A stretch of DNA of 5,649 nt from the NCBI GenBank assembly GCA_003224075.1, contig QHYF01000277.1, positions 1 to 5,649 of the forward strand, given 5' to 3'. The notes below the pieces were generated by a model. That model had not been told where the DNA came from. It ran no database searches and saw nothing but the letters and a program-made list of their open reading frames with translations. The position numbers and the translations under genes are program-made. Numbering within the stretch: position 1 is the first letter of the stretch; each line of letters starts with the position of its first letter. Positions 1 to 5,649 of this stretch are shown one piece after another. This DNA comes from Acidobacteriota bacterium. GTDB taxonomy: Bacteria > Acidobacteriota > Terriglobia > Acidiferrales > UBA7541.

Positions 1-511
1 CAACAAGGTGGTCTACCAAACCGCGAAAACTCTGGACGCCCTCGGCATTCCCGTACTGCGATTCAATTTTCGCGGTGCAGGACTGAGCAGCGGTGTTCAC
101 GACCGCGGCCGTGGCGAACAGGACGACGTCCGCGCGGCGCTCGACTTTCTTAAGGCTGAATTTCCCGGCGTGCCGCTCTTACTGGCGGGATTCAGTTTTG
201 GAGCCTGGGTGGGTCTGCGAGCCGGCTGCCAGGATTCCCGAGTCTCCCACCTGATCGGCTTGGGCATTCCCGTGAATGATTCTGATTTTTCTTTCTTATG
301 GGGGTGCAACAAAGCAAAACTCTTCGTGCACGGCAGCAACGACGAGTATGGCGCGATCGAGAAGGTCAAAACACTCGTTGCATCCTTACGCGGTGACAAC
401 CACCTTGTTGTCGTGGAAGGAGCCGACCACTTCTTCGTCGGCAAACTCGATCAACTCGACGGTGCCATCAATGCATGGTTCACCGACCATGTTTTTCGGC
501 TCCGCCATTAG
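1..511 (+). CDS. alpha/beta hydrolase, COG2945-like (5' end outside window)
   Basis: Predicted serine hydrolase of the alpha/beta fold; the substrate is unknown. The reading frame is open to the left edge and reads NKVVYQTAK before any plausible start, matching the interior of this family (usually a little over 200 aa, with an HPHPxxGG block just upstream). The GTG at position 8 is therefore probably internal and the true start lies outside. Counting that GTG codon as residue 1, the family block RFNFRGAG (18-25) is followed by the nucleophile elbow GFSFGAW with Ser63, the acid Asp112 in HGSNDEYG, and the base His141 in GADHFF. The catalytic triad is complete. There is no signal peptide or membrane segment in the visible part, so it is probably cytoplasmic. 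It is the only + strand gene and it converges on the aldo/keto reductase. The family call is firm; the physiological role is open. Confidence 0.88.
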   Translation, partial: NKVVYQTAKTLDALGIPVLRFNFRGAGLSSGVHDRGRGEQDDVRAALDFLKAEFPGVPLLLAGFSFGAWVGLRAGCQDSRVSHLIGLGIPVNDSDFSFLWGCNKAKLFVHGSNDEYGAIEKVKTLVASLRGDNHLVVVEGADHFFVGKLDQLDGAINAWFTDHVFRLRH

Positions 512-536
512 AGCCAGAGTTTTGCTGTCTCTGGCT
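512..536. terminator. perfect 8-bp inverted repeat between convergent genes, possible bidirectional terminator
   Basis: AGCCAGAG (512-519) pairs perfectly with CTCTGGCT (529-536) around a 9-nt loop. It begins at the base right after the TAG stop of the hydrolase. It would fold in transcripts from either strand, and both converging genes end within about 60 bp of it. Neither side has a convincing run of T after the stem, so it is not a textbook intrinsic terminator. It could also stabilise the 3' end of the mRNA. Confidence 0.42.
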
Positions 537-591
537 GCGGTCTCCGTGATTCTTGTGTCCTCCAAGATCTCCGTGTTGAATCCCGTCTTCT

Positions 592-1701
592 TCATGCGCC
601 TTCGCCGCGCGAGAAGAGTTTGCTGAAGTCTTCCGCTGTGGCCGGGGGCACGCCTATGAGCCGTGCGTTGGCCTTCACATGTTCCACGCGGGACATTCCG
701 ACCAGCGCCGTAGTGATTCCCGGCGATGACCGCACAAACTGCAGCGCGCGCTCCGCGTCGTTCTGCAATCCCAGCGCCTCTGCGACAAACCCTGGCAGAT
801 TTCGCGCCACCTGTCCTTGTAGCAGCGAAGCGCTGGCAATCAACGTAATATCCAACTCATTCGCCGCCTCCATCACCGTCCGCTCGCGCCCGCGCAGCGA
901 CTGATTGCCCAGTGTCAGCGCTTCAGTCATCGCCAGATTGAAAGGAAGCTGGACGAAACGGAAGCGATGCCTTCCTCCGGCAATTTCCTGCGCGATCTGC
1001 GCAATTTCGCCGAGCTGCATGGCATCGCGCGCGCGCGCATCGTGCCGGAAGCCATTCCAGGTCGCCACCCCGTAATACTGGATCTCGCCCGCCTCCACTG
1101 CCGATTCGAGAAACGTAAAGGCCTCGCGGACGCGGTTAAGAAATTCTTCTTTGGAAATTTCGCCGAGCTGTGTCTCCGGGTTGTGCAGATAATAGACATC
1201 CACGCATTCGACGCCTAGATTTTTCAAGCTGCGCCCAAGCTGGTCTTTCAGAAATCGAGGAGTCATGCAATGGCTGCCACCGGCGATGTCCTTGGCGCTG
1301 AAGATGCCGGGCTGAATGTATTCGCGGAAAAAATATTCGTTGGGGTCCGCGGGCATGTCCCCGTCGGGAGTCAGATACCCGCCCTTGGTACAGAGCACGA
1401 TTTCTTCGCGACCGATGCCCTTTCCTGCGAGTTGCTGAAGCGCCGCGCCGATGCTGCGCTCGCTGCGCTGAAATCTGTAGTTGATCGCGGTGTCGATCAC
1501 GTTGGCGCCGTTTTCCACAGCTGCGACGGCCGCCACCGTGTAACCTGCATCTGTCTTTTCGTCTGGGTGGCCGAGATACGTGCCGATCCCGATGGAAGAG
1601 AGCGTGAGCCTCTGCGTTTCTCGAAAATGGCCATCGGCCGCGTGCCCAGAGAACTTCTGCGCGTACCGCGCCGTTCCTTCTTTGGTGGCGGATTTGCTCA
1701 T
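592..1701 (-). CDS. aldo/keto reductase
   Basis: Predicted NADPH-dependent oxidoreductase of the aldo/keto reductase superfamily (COG0667-like), 369 aa, cytoplasmic; it reduces an unidentified carbonyl substrate. The full catalytic tetrad is visible: Asp70 and Tyr75 in IDTAINY, Lys106 in LCTKGG, His173 in YYLHNPE. A cofactor-binding C-terminal part follows, with IASASLLQG and then SSPGITTALVGMS. The roughly 40 residues between Lys106 and the next helix (TPDGD to HCMTPRF) form a longer loop than in minimal members and may shape substrate choice. An open frame extends upstream to 1785, but the ATG at 1701 is preferred: it has AAGGAG 4 nt upstream, and the extension would lie wholly within the end of the UvrC-like gene and resembles no family N-terminus. 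The start overlaps the preceding stop as ATGA, implying translational coupling. The family is certain; the substrate is unknown. Confidence 0.93.
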   Translation of the reverse strand: MSKSATKEGTARYAQKFSGHAADGHFRETQRLTLSSIGIGTYLGHPDEKTDAGYTVAAVAAVENGANVIDTAINYRFQRSERSIGAALQQLAGKGIGREEIVLCTKGGYLTPDGDMPADPNEYFFREYIQPGIFSAKDIAGGSHCMTPRFLKDQLGRSLKNLGVECVDVYYLHNPETQLGEISKEEFLNRVREAFTFLESAVEAGEIQYYGVATWNGFRHDARARDAMQLGEIAQIAQEIAGGRHRFRFVQLPFNLAMTEALTLGNQSLRGRERTVMEAANELDITLIASASLLQGQVARNLPGFVAEALGLQNDAERALQFVRSSPGITTALVGMSRVEHVKANARLIGVPPATAEDFSKLFSRGEGA

Positions 1702-2930
1702 GACGCTCCTTGAGGCGATTGAGTCGGTCCCGGCATTTTGTTCATTTCCGTCTCGCTTGTTTTCGGCGCGAGCAAGCGCGAACACGCCCGGAGAATCCTA
1801 CGATACGGCCAGTCCTTTTCGCGGAAGAAAATCTCGCCTTCGCGGGGATTGCTGTAATACCACCGCGCCAGCAGCCACAGATGCTCTCCCAAATCAGCCT
1901 GCCCCGTCATTCCGAACACCGATGAAGCCGGGCCGACGAACCTCTCTTCGTCTTTCCGCGCCGAAGGCTGCAAGTAATCCCGGATCATTTCTTCCGCCGA
2001 CCGCGGCTGACTGGCCATCTCCGCGAATCGCAGAGAAAAGGGCTCGGCAAACCTTCCCCCGCGCACGGCGTAAACGCCAATCGCCTGCTCTTCCGCACCA
2101 CGCTGCAGAATCACAGTGTCGAGTTCCTGAATCCGCCGCGTGATTTCCGGCTTCGAACGCAGCACGTCGTCGAGCTTTTCTACTTTCTTGTGAAGTGCAG
2201 CAGCATGTTCGAAGTCCAATTGCTCGCTGGCTTCTTCGCGCTCCTCTTCGAAAGTGGAGCGCAGGGACCCGCCACTCGTTTCCAGAAAGTTCACCAACCT
2301 GTGCACTTCCACGTCATATTCTTCCTTTGTGCATCCCGCAAAGCACGGCGCGAGGCACATCTTCATCTCGGAATAAAGACAACCGGGAAACGCCGGGTCG
2401 CGCCGGATTTTAATCTGGCAGCGCCGCACTTTGAAAAAATCGAGAGCGCGGTCGGCAAACGCTTGTGCGGAGCGCCGCGATGCGAAAGGACCGTAATACG
2501 TGCCGCCCGTGGGCACGCCCGCTTCGTCAACCGGGATGCGTCGTGTCACATAGCACCGCGGATAGGCGTTCCGGAGATTCACCTTCAACACCGCGGCTGG
2601 CCGCAGGCGCATCAGGTCGCGGTAGCGCTTGGGAAAGAGCTGCTTTGCGTAGATGTAGTAGGTGAGCGTTTGTTCAAACGGCGAGCCTGTCAGCCGGTAG
2701 CGGATGCCGCGCGCGAATGCGCTCAGATTCAATCGCTTGCTCGCGGGATCAACGGGACCCAGCAGCCGTTGTAGCCGCCTTTGTAAATTCTGCGTACGAA
2801 TCAGGAACGGCTCGGCTTTTTCTTCTCGCGGTTCAATTAAGCAGACGGCCGGCCGCGGTGGCAGGGCAGGGAAGAAGTTTTCTTCCGCGTAAGCAACGTT
2901 AAACTCGAGTCTGCAGTCAAGTTCCAGCAC
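1698..2930 (-). CDS. UvrC-like protein lacking nuclease domains (GIY-YIG degenerate, UVR region present)
   Basis: 410 aa, clearly related to the N-terminal half of excinuclease subunit UvrC (about 600 aa in full). Residues 24-58 match the GIY-YIG region, but GVY reads AVC (Cys30), YVGK reads FLIR (42-45), and the catalytic Glu position (about 90) carries no Glu; the Arg of the RRL helix (51-53) remains. Next come YYGPF (145-149), cysteines C171-x12-C184-x7-C192-x3-C196 matching the iron-sulfur ligands of UvrC, and a UVR-type helix pair (about 226-258, with LDFEHAA), which in UvrC contacts UvrB. Residues 265-320 resemble the segment after UVR. The RNase H-like domain and helix-hairpin-helix tail are absent, with no frameshift visible. 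The GTG start at 2930 is the only plausible one, because an in-frame TAG lies just upstream at 2943-2945; no clear Shine-Dalgarno is seen, so reading may rely on the upstream gene 23 bp away. It is probably a non-nucleolytic accessory protein; its function is unknown. It is not a replacement for true UvrC, which should be elsewhere in the genome. Confidence 0.85.
   Translation of the reverse strand: MLELDCRLEFNVAYAEENFFPALPPRPAVCLIEPREEKAEPFLIRTQNLQRRLQRLLGPVDPASKRLNLSAFARGIRYRLTGSPFEQTLTYYIYAKQLFPKRYRDLMRLRPAAVLKVNLRNAYPRCYVTRRIPVDEAGVPTGGTYYGPFASRRSAQAFADRALDFFKVRRCQIKIRRDPAFPGCLYSEMKMCLAPCFAGCTKEEYDVEVHRLVNFLETSGGSLRSTFEEEREEASEQLDFEHAAALHKKVEKLDDVLRSKPEITRRIQELDTVILQRGAEEQAIGVYAVRGGRFAEPFSLRFAEMASQPRSAEEMIRDYLQPSARKDEERFVGPASSVFGMTGQADLGEHLWLLARWYYSNPREGEIFFREKDWPYRRILRACSRLLAPKTSETEMNKMPGPTQSPQGAS
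1706..1711 (-). promoter_or_regulatory. ribosome binding site of the aldo/keto reductase
   Basis: AAGGAG on the - strand, 4 nt before the ATG at 1701. It is embedded in the last codons of the UvrC-like gene. It decides the start of the reductase and supports re-initiation at the ATGA overlap. Confidence 0.7.
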
Positions 2931-2953
2931 GCGCTCAGGATACTACGGCGCGC

Positions 2954-4096
2954 CTAAGACTTCAGAACCCAGGAAGAAATCACGAGGCGCTGAATCTCGC
3001 TGGTACCTTCGTAGATTTCCGTGATGCGGGCGTCGCGGTAGTTGCGCTCGACGGGGTATTCACGGCTGTAGCCGTTGCCGCCGTGGATTTGGATCGCCTG
3101 GTGCGCAACGCGAGTGGACATTTCACTCGCGAATAATTTGGCGATGGACGCCTCCATGCTGAAGCGCGCGCCAGTGTCTTGCTTCCAGGCTGCCTTTCGA
3201 ATGAGCAATCGAGTCGCATCGATTTCCGTGGCCATGTCCGCCAGCATGAACTGGATGGCCTGAAACTGCGAAATGGGGTGGCCGAACGCCATGCGCTCCT
3301 GCGAGTATTTCAGCGCCGCTTCGAATGCGCATTGCGCGATCCCGGTGGCCTGCGCGGCGATGCCGATGCGCCCGCCATCGAGCGTCGAGAGCGCCACTTT
3401 GTAGCCTTCGCCTTCGTTGCCGATGCGGTTCGTCACCGGCACTTCGCAATCCGTGAACACGAGTTCGCTGCAGGCCGTCGCGTTGATGCCGAGTTTTTTT
3501 TCTTCCTTGCCGACCTTGAATCCCGGCGTGCCCTTTTCAACGACCAGAGCGGTGATGCCTTTCTCTCCCTTCGCAGGGTCCGTGTTCACGTATGCAATCG
3601 CGGCGTCCGCTGCGCCACCGTTGGTGATCCACGCCTTCGTTCCATTGATGACGTACTTGTCGCCTTTTTTCAAGGCCCTGGTTTGCAGCGCCGCCGCGTT
3701 CGAACCTGCCTGCGGCTCGGTCAGCGCGTAGCACCCGATTTTTTCTCCGCGCGCGTAGGGCACCAGAAATTTTTTCTTCTGTTCTTCCGTTCCGAAGCGA
3801 TGAATCGGATCGCAGAAGAGCGAGTTCTGAACGGACAGAATCACGCCTGTCGAAGCGCAGCATCGCGAAATCTCTTCGATCACGATGGTGTAAGCGACGT
3901 GATCGAAACCTGCACCGCCTTCCGCTTCTGGAACCGCCACGCCCGTCAGCCCGAGCCCCGCTGTTTTTTTGAACAGCGCGCGCGGGAAATGCCCCGTTTC
4001 ATCGAGTTCCTTCGCCAGCGGCCGCACTTCCGATTCCGCGAATTCGCGCACGCTCTTTTGCAGCAGCCTTTGCTCTTCCGTCAGTTCGAGGTCCAC
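2954..4096 (-). CDS. acyl-CoA dehydrogenase, short-chain (butyryl-CoA) type
   Basis: FAD-dependent enzyme that interconverts acyl-CoA and trans-2-enoyl-CoA, passing electrons to electron-transfer flavoprotein; cytoplasmic, in fatty acid or branched amino acid breakdown. Taken here as 380 aa, the usual family length. The helical N-terminal domain starts LELTEEQ. The beta domain carries the flavin/substrate signature ALTEPQAGSN (about 124-133). The C-terminal domain holds LDGGRIGIAAQ (about 239-249), QIHGGNGY (336-343) and the catalytic base Glu363 in EIYEGTSE, placed as in butyryl-CoA dehydrogenases. Start choice: the GTG at 4096 gives the standard beginning MDLELTEEQ and has GGAAGGGAG 9 nt upstream. 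An ATG at 4141 would add 15 residues unlike the family and has only a weak ribosome site, but it cannot be excluded. It lies between the HIT gene and the UvrC-like gene on the same strand, 23 bp from the latter. Chain-length preference is inferred from overall likeness only. Confidence 0.93.
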   Translation of the reverse strand: MDLELTEEQRLLQKSVREFAESEVRPLAKELDETGHFPRALFKKTAGLGLTGVAVPEAEGGAGFDHVAYTIVIEEISRCCASTGVILSVQNSLFCDPIHRFGTEEQKKKFLVPYARGEKIGCYALTEPQAGSNAAALQTRALKKGDKYVINGTKAWITNGGAADAAIAYVNTDPAKGEKGITALVVEKGTPGFKVGKEEKKLGINATACSELVFTDCEVPVTNRIGNEGEGYKVALSTLDGGRIGIAAQATGIAQCAFEAALKYSQERMAFGHPISQFQAIQFMLADMATEIDATRLLIRKAAWKQDTGARFSMEASIAKLFASEMSTRVAHQAIQIHGGNGYSREYPVERNYRDARITEIYEGTSEIQRLVISSWVLKS

Positions 4097-4105
4097 CGTC
4101 TGCAA

Positions 4106-4114
4106 CTCCCTTCC
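4106..4114 (-). promoter_or_regulatory. ribosome binding site favouring the GTG start of the acyl-CoA dehydrogenase
   Basis: GGAAGGGAG on the - strand, 9 nt before the GTG at 4096. It lies inside the reading frame if the longer ATG start at 4141 is used, and so argues for the shorter protein. Confidence 0.5.
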
Positions 4115-4169
4115 AGCCAAACACACATTGAAATTTTGCATTCTAGCTCGACTTGCAGGGCCTTGCGAA

Positions 4170-4655
4170 TCAGGCCAGCGCCTTGGAGAGACGTTCGAAA
4201 GTAGTCTTCAGGTCCTCCGGGTGCACCCGCGTCTCACCCGTCACGGTCATAAAATTCGAATCGCCGACCCAGCGCGGCAGCGCGTGCAGGTGCAAATGCC
4301 CGGTAACGCCAGCCCCCGCGGCGCGGCCCAGATTCATTCCAAGGTTCATCCCGTCCGGTTTGTATTCCGCGCGATACGCGCGTTCCACGCGCTGCGCCAA
4401 CTGCATCATCTCCCTCAGGGTTTCCACGTCACACAAATTCAATTCCGCGACGTGCGCGTACGGCACGACCATGACGTGACCGGAGGTGTACGGGAATCGG
4501 TTCAGGATGACAAATGTTTTCGCGCCCCGATGGACGATGAGCGTCTCGGCATCATTGTTGAGCGCCAGCGCATCGCAAAATATACATTCCGGTTGCTTGC
4601 CGGCGGCGGCCTGCGCCATGTTCTGATAGCGCCACGGAGTCCAGATATAGTCCAT
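4170..4655 (-). CDS. HIT-family protein, Ap4A phosphorylase-like
   Basis: Histidine-triad nucleotide-binding protein, 161 aa, cytoplasmic. Members of this subgroup bind and split adenine nucleotides such as diadenosine tetraphosphate. The N-terminus has the subgroup mark IWTPWRYQ (4-11) and a CIFC pair (24-27) that may bind zinc. Later come LNRFPYTSGHVMVVP (51-65), the glycine/asparagine stretch MNLGMNLG (103-110), and the triad HLHLH with His120, His122 and His124, followed by PRWVGDSNF (127-135). This layout, including PRWxGDxNF after the triad, resembles the mycobacterial Ap4A phosphorylase Rv2613c (from memory). The ATG at 4655 is chosen because it has AAAGGAAG 7 nt upstream and begins directly at the family N-terminus; a TTG at 4676 would add seven unsupported residues. 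It may be the first gene of the tight four-gene group. The family is certain; phosphorylase versus hydrolase activity cannot be told from sequence. Confidence 0.92.
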   Translation of the reverse strand: MDYIWTPWRYQNMAQAAAGKQPECIFCDALALNNDAETLIVHRGAKTFVILNRFPYTSGHVMVVPYAHVAELNLCDVETLREMMQLAQRVERAYRAEYKPDGMNLGMNLGRAAGAGVTGHLHLHALPRWVGDSNFMTVTGETRVHPEDLKTTFERLSKALA

Positions 4656-4662
4656 CGCAACG

Positions 4663-4670
4663 CTTCCTTT
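4663..4670 (-). promoter_or_regulatory. ribosome binding site of the HIT-family gene
   Basis: AAAGGAAG on the - strand, 7 nt before the ATG at 4655. It selects this ATG over the upstream TTG at 4676. Confidence 0.6.
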
Positions 4671-4806
4671 AGCCAAAGAGTTGCGCGAACAGGATAACGC
4701 AGAACGAGCAGCACACTAACGCTCATTTATCCGGGAATCGCGGTAAAGGCGTGGATTTTATTTCTTATAGCAATCAAAACGGCACAAGGAGGAAGGGCGC
4801 TGTCCC

Positions 4807-5154
4807 TTACGCCCGCGGTGAATCGCCGCCTGCGGGCGCCGCAGCGGAAGCTTGTGCCTCTGCGCTATTCACAAAGTCCTTCAGCTCTTTGCTTGGCTTG
4901 AAGAAGGGGATTTTCTTCGCAGGCACTTCCACTTTCTCACCGGTCTTTGGATTGCGGCCGACGCGGCCGCGGCGTTCCCTTGTGCGGAAGCTGCCAAATC
5001 CGCGGATCTCGATCTTTTCGCCCTTCTGCAGGGCTCCGATGATGCTATCGAAAATGGTTTCGACGATGGTTTCCGATTCCTTGCGGGGGAGTTCCGTGAT
5101 GCGCAGAACTTCCTCGATGAGATCGGCCTTCGTCAGTGTAGTCTGCTTGGTCAT
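4807..5154 (-). CDS. HU/IHF-family DNA-binding protein
   Basis: Small dimeric nucleoid protein of the HU/IHF family that bends DNA; 115 aa against about 90-100 for the usual core. Residues 8-45 form the helical dimer part (TKADLIEEV to GALQKGE). The signature GFGSFRTRERRGRVGRNPKTG region (52-72) includes Pro69 at the tip of the DNA-binding arm, in the position that intercalates into DNA in HU and IHF. VPAKKIPFFKPSKELK (78-92) closes the fold. The last about 18 residues (SAEAQASAAAPAGGDSPRA) are a low-complexity, Ala/Pro-rich, probably disordered tail beyond the core. The ATG at 5154 has GAGG 10 nt upstream and starts at the normal family N-terminus; a GTG at 5175 is a less likely alternative. 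It lies downstream of rpsA on the same strand, as ihfB does in enterobacteria, but sequence alone does not separate HU from IHF subunits. Confidence 0.94.
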   Translation of the reverse strand: MTKQTTLTKADLIEEVLRITELPRKESETIVETIFDSIIGALQKGEKIEIRGFGSFRTRERRGRVGRNPKTGEKVEVPAKKIPFFKPSKELKDFVNSAEAQASAAAPAGGDSPRA

Positions 5155-5379
5155 CGTCGCTATGCCTCGTCGCACAGTCCGAGTTGAGACCGTTGCGAAT
5201 CCTCAACCACCACGCGGCCGCCAGCATCTTTCGTCGTACTGGGGTCGCTCTAAACGGTGAATCGAAACGGCTTACAGGGGGCTGGTCCCTGGCCGGATTG
5301 GCCCCTTCCTATCACTAAAATGACCCGTAGGTAAATGAAATTATGATGCCCCGCCCCGGTGAGCCCGTTCCTCGATGAG
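5155..5379 (-). other. rpsA to HU/IHF intergenic region with GC-rich competing hairpins
   Basis: 225 bp without a credible gene. It is long enough to hold a separate promoter for the HU/IHF gene, but I found no convincing -35/-10 pair. In its middle, CAGGG (5275-5279) can pair with CCCTG (5287-5291), while GGGGC (5278-5282) can instead pair with GCCCC (5301-5305), and GGCC (5291-5294) with GGCC (5300-5303). These pairings exclude one another in part. No T-run follows, so a standard terminator is not supported. Confidence 0.35.
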
Positions 5380-5649
5380 CTAACGCGCGGACAGCTTGGA
5401 CTTCAGCGCGTCCCCGATCGTCGCCGTCGACGAGGACTTCGACGTCGATCGATACTGTTCGATCTCCTTGCGCTCGATCTGCTTCACCGCGGCGCGGTAG
5501 CTCAGGCCGATGCGGCGAGTCTCCGGGCTGATTTTGATGATTTTGAAATCATATTCCTTGCCCGGCTCAAGCGGTCCCGCGCTCTTCAGCGGCCCGGTGG
5601 TCGGACGAAAACTTGACGGCCCGTCGTCGCGGCGCCGCCGGTCTTCGAT
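5380..5649 (-). CDS. rpsA: 30S ribosomal protein S1, C-terminal 89 residues (5' end outside window)
   Basis: Ribosomal protein S1 brings mRNA to the 30S subunit through repeated S1 (OB-fold) RNA-binding domains. Only the end is visible, in a frame open to the right edge. The closing strands of the last S1 domain read EPGKEYDFKIIKI then SPETRRIGLSYRAA, which is the typical S1 ending (KxIxxRRIxLS). A charged helix (KQIERKEIEQYRS) and a Ser-rich linker follow, ending in TATIGDALKSKLSAR and TAG; the TxGD(A/L)L tail is common at the end of bacterial S1 proteins. The first visible residues are unusual for an S1 core: IEDRRRRDDGPSSF, an Arg/Asp-rich stretch where the loop and strand before the last beta strand would be. 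This may be a linker or an inserted loop. The next gene on the strand is HU/IHF, 225 bp away. The gene call rests on the tail and the single partial domain. Confidence 0.85.
   Translation of the reverse strand: MEDRRRRDDGPSSFRPTTGPLKSAGPLEPGKEYDFKIIKISPETRRIGLSYRAAVKQIERKEIEQYRSTSKSSSTATIGDALKSKLSAR

Noticed and set aside
386..595. A 69-codon - strand frame starting at an ATG that overlaps the stop of the aldo/keto reductase by 4 bp.
   Set aside because: Most of it lies exactly codon-on-codon antisense to the end of the hydrolase, where open frames arise by chance in GC-rich genes. It has only a weak AAGG upstream and no recognisable domain.
2947..2954. Palindrome GGCGCGCC at the end of the acyl-CoA dehydrogenase gene.
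   Set aside because: An 8-bp GC palindrome is expected by chance in DNA of this composition, and nothing else marks it as a site.
3179..4204. A long + strand open frame of 341 codons.
   Set aside because: It is antisense to the acyl-CoA dehydrogenase, whose domains and catalytic residues are clear. Its composition (rich in Arg, Phe, His) is typical of a shadow frame.
4690..4720. Possible promoter before the HIT gene: TTAGTG, 17-nt spacer, TATCCT on the - strand.
   Set aside because: The -35 match is poor (two clear bases of six) and the -10 is only fair. Such matches occur by chance in a 151-bp gap.
4793..4808. Stem AAGGG/CCCTT with a 6-nt loop at the stop codon of the HU/IHF gene, considered as its terminator.
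   Set aside because: The stem has only 5 bp, overlaps the stop codon, and the nearest T-run (TTTT) is about 14 nt further on. This is too weak to call.
5439..5448. Palindrome TCGACGTCGA.
   Set aside because: It lies within the Ser-rich coding tail of rpsA, where TCG/ACG codons produce such palindromes.
5359..5616. A + strand frame of 85 codons near the right edge.
   Set aside because: It is antisense to the end of rpsA, which is recognisable on the - strand.

Overview
The window is a compact, GC-rich bacterial chromosomal segment with almost no spare DNA. One gene is on the + strand (an alpha/beta hydrolase cut by the left edge). Six genes are on the - strand. Read in their own direction, from right to left, these are the 3' end of rpsA (ribosomal protein S1, cut by the right edge), an HU/IHF-family DNA-binding protein, a HIT-family nucleotide-binding protein, a short-chain acyl-CoA dehydrogenase, a shortened UvrC-like protein, and an aldo/keto reductase. 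I see no mobile element, CRISPR array, tRNA or rRNA. The style of the proteins, above all the S1 tail ending in TATIGDALKSK and the stand-alone UvrC-like protein, suggests Acidobacteriota. This is inference from family resemblance and was not checked by a search.

Layout: the hydrolase (1-511, +) converges on the aldo/keto reductase (592-1701, -). The 80 bp between them holds a perfect 8-bp inverted repeat. The reductase start overlaps the stop of the UvrC-like gene (1698-2930) by 4 bp (ATGA). A gap of 23 bp separates the UvrC-like gene from the acyl-CoA dehydrogenase (2954-4096, possible longer start at 4141). A further short gap leads to the HIT gene (4170-4655). These four genes are packed like an operon. 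The HU/IHF gene (4807-5154) lies upstream after a 151-bp gap, and rpsA (5380-5649) after another 225 bp.

The genes do not form one obvious pathway. They look like housekeeping functions: translation (S1), nucleoid structure (HU/IHF), dinucleotide metabolism (HIT), acyl-CoA oxidation or reduction, NADPH-linked carbonyl reduction, and a repair-like protein. The neighbouring rpsA and HU/IHF genes recall the rpsA-ihfB order known in enterobacteria.

The most interesting item is the UvrC-like protein. It keeps the four-cysteine iron-sulfur cluster motif and the UVR (UvrB-binding) helix region of UvrC. Its GIY-YIG active site is badly eroded, and the RNase H-like nuclease domain and helix-hairpin-helix tail are absent. 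It is probably not a nuclease, and it is translationally coupled to a reductase.
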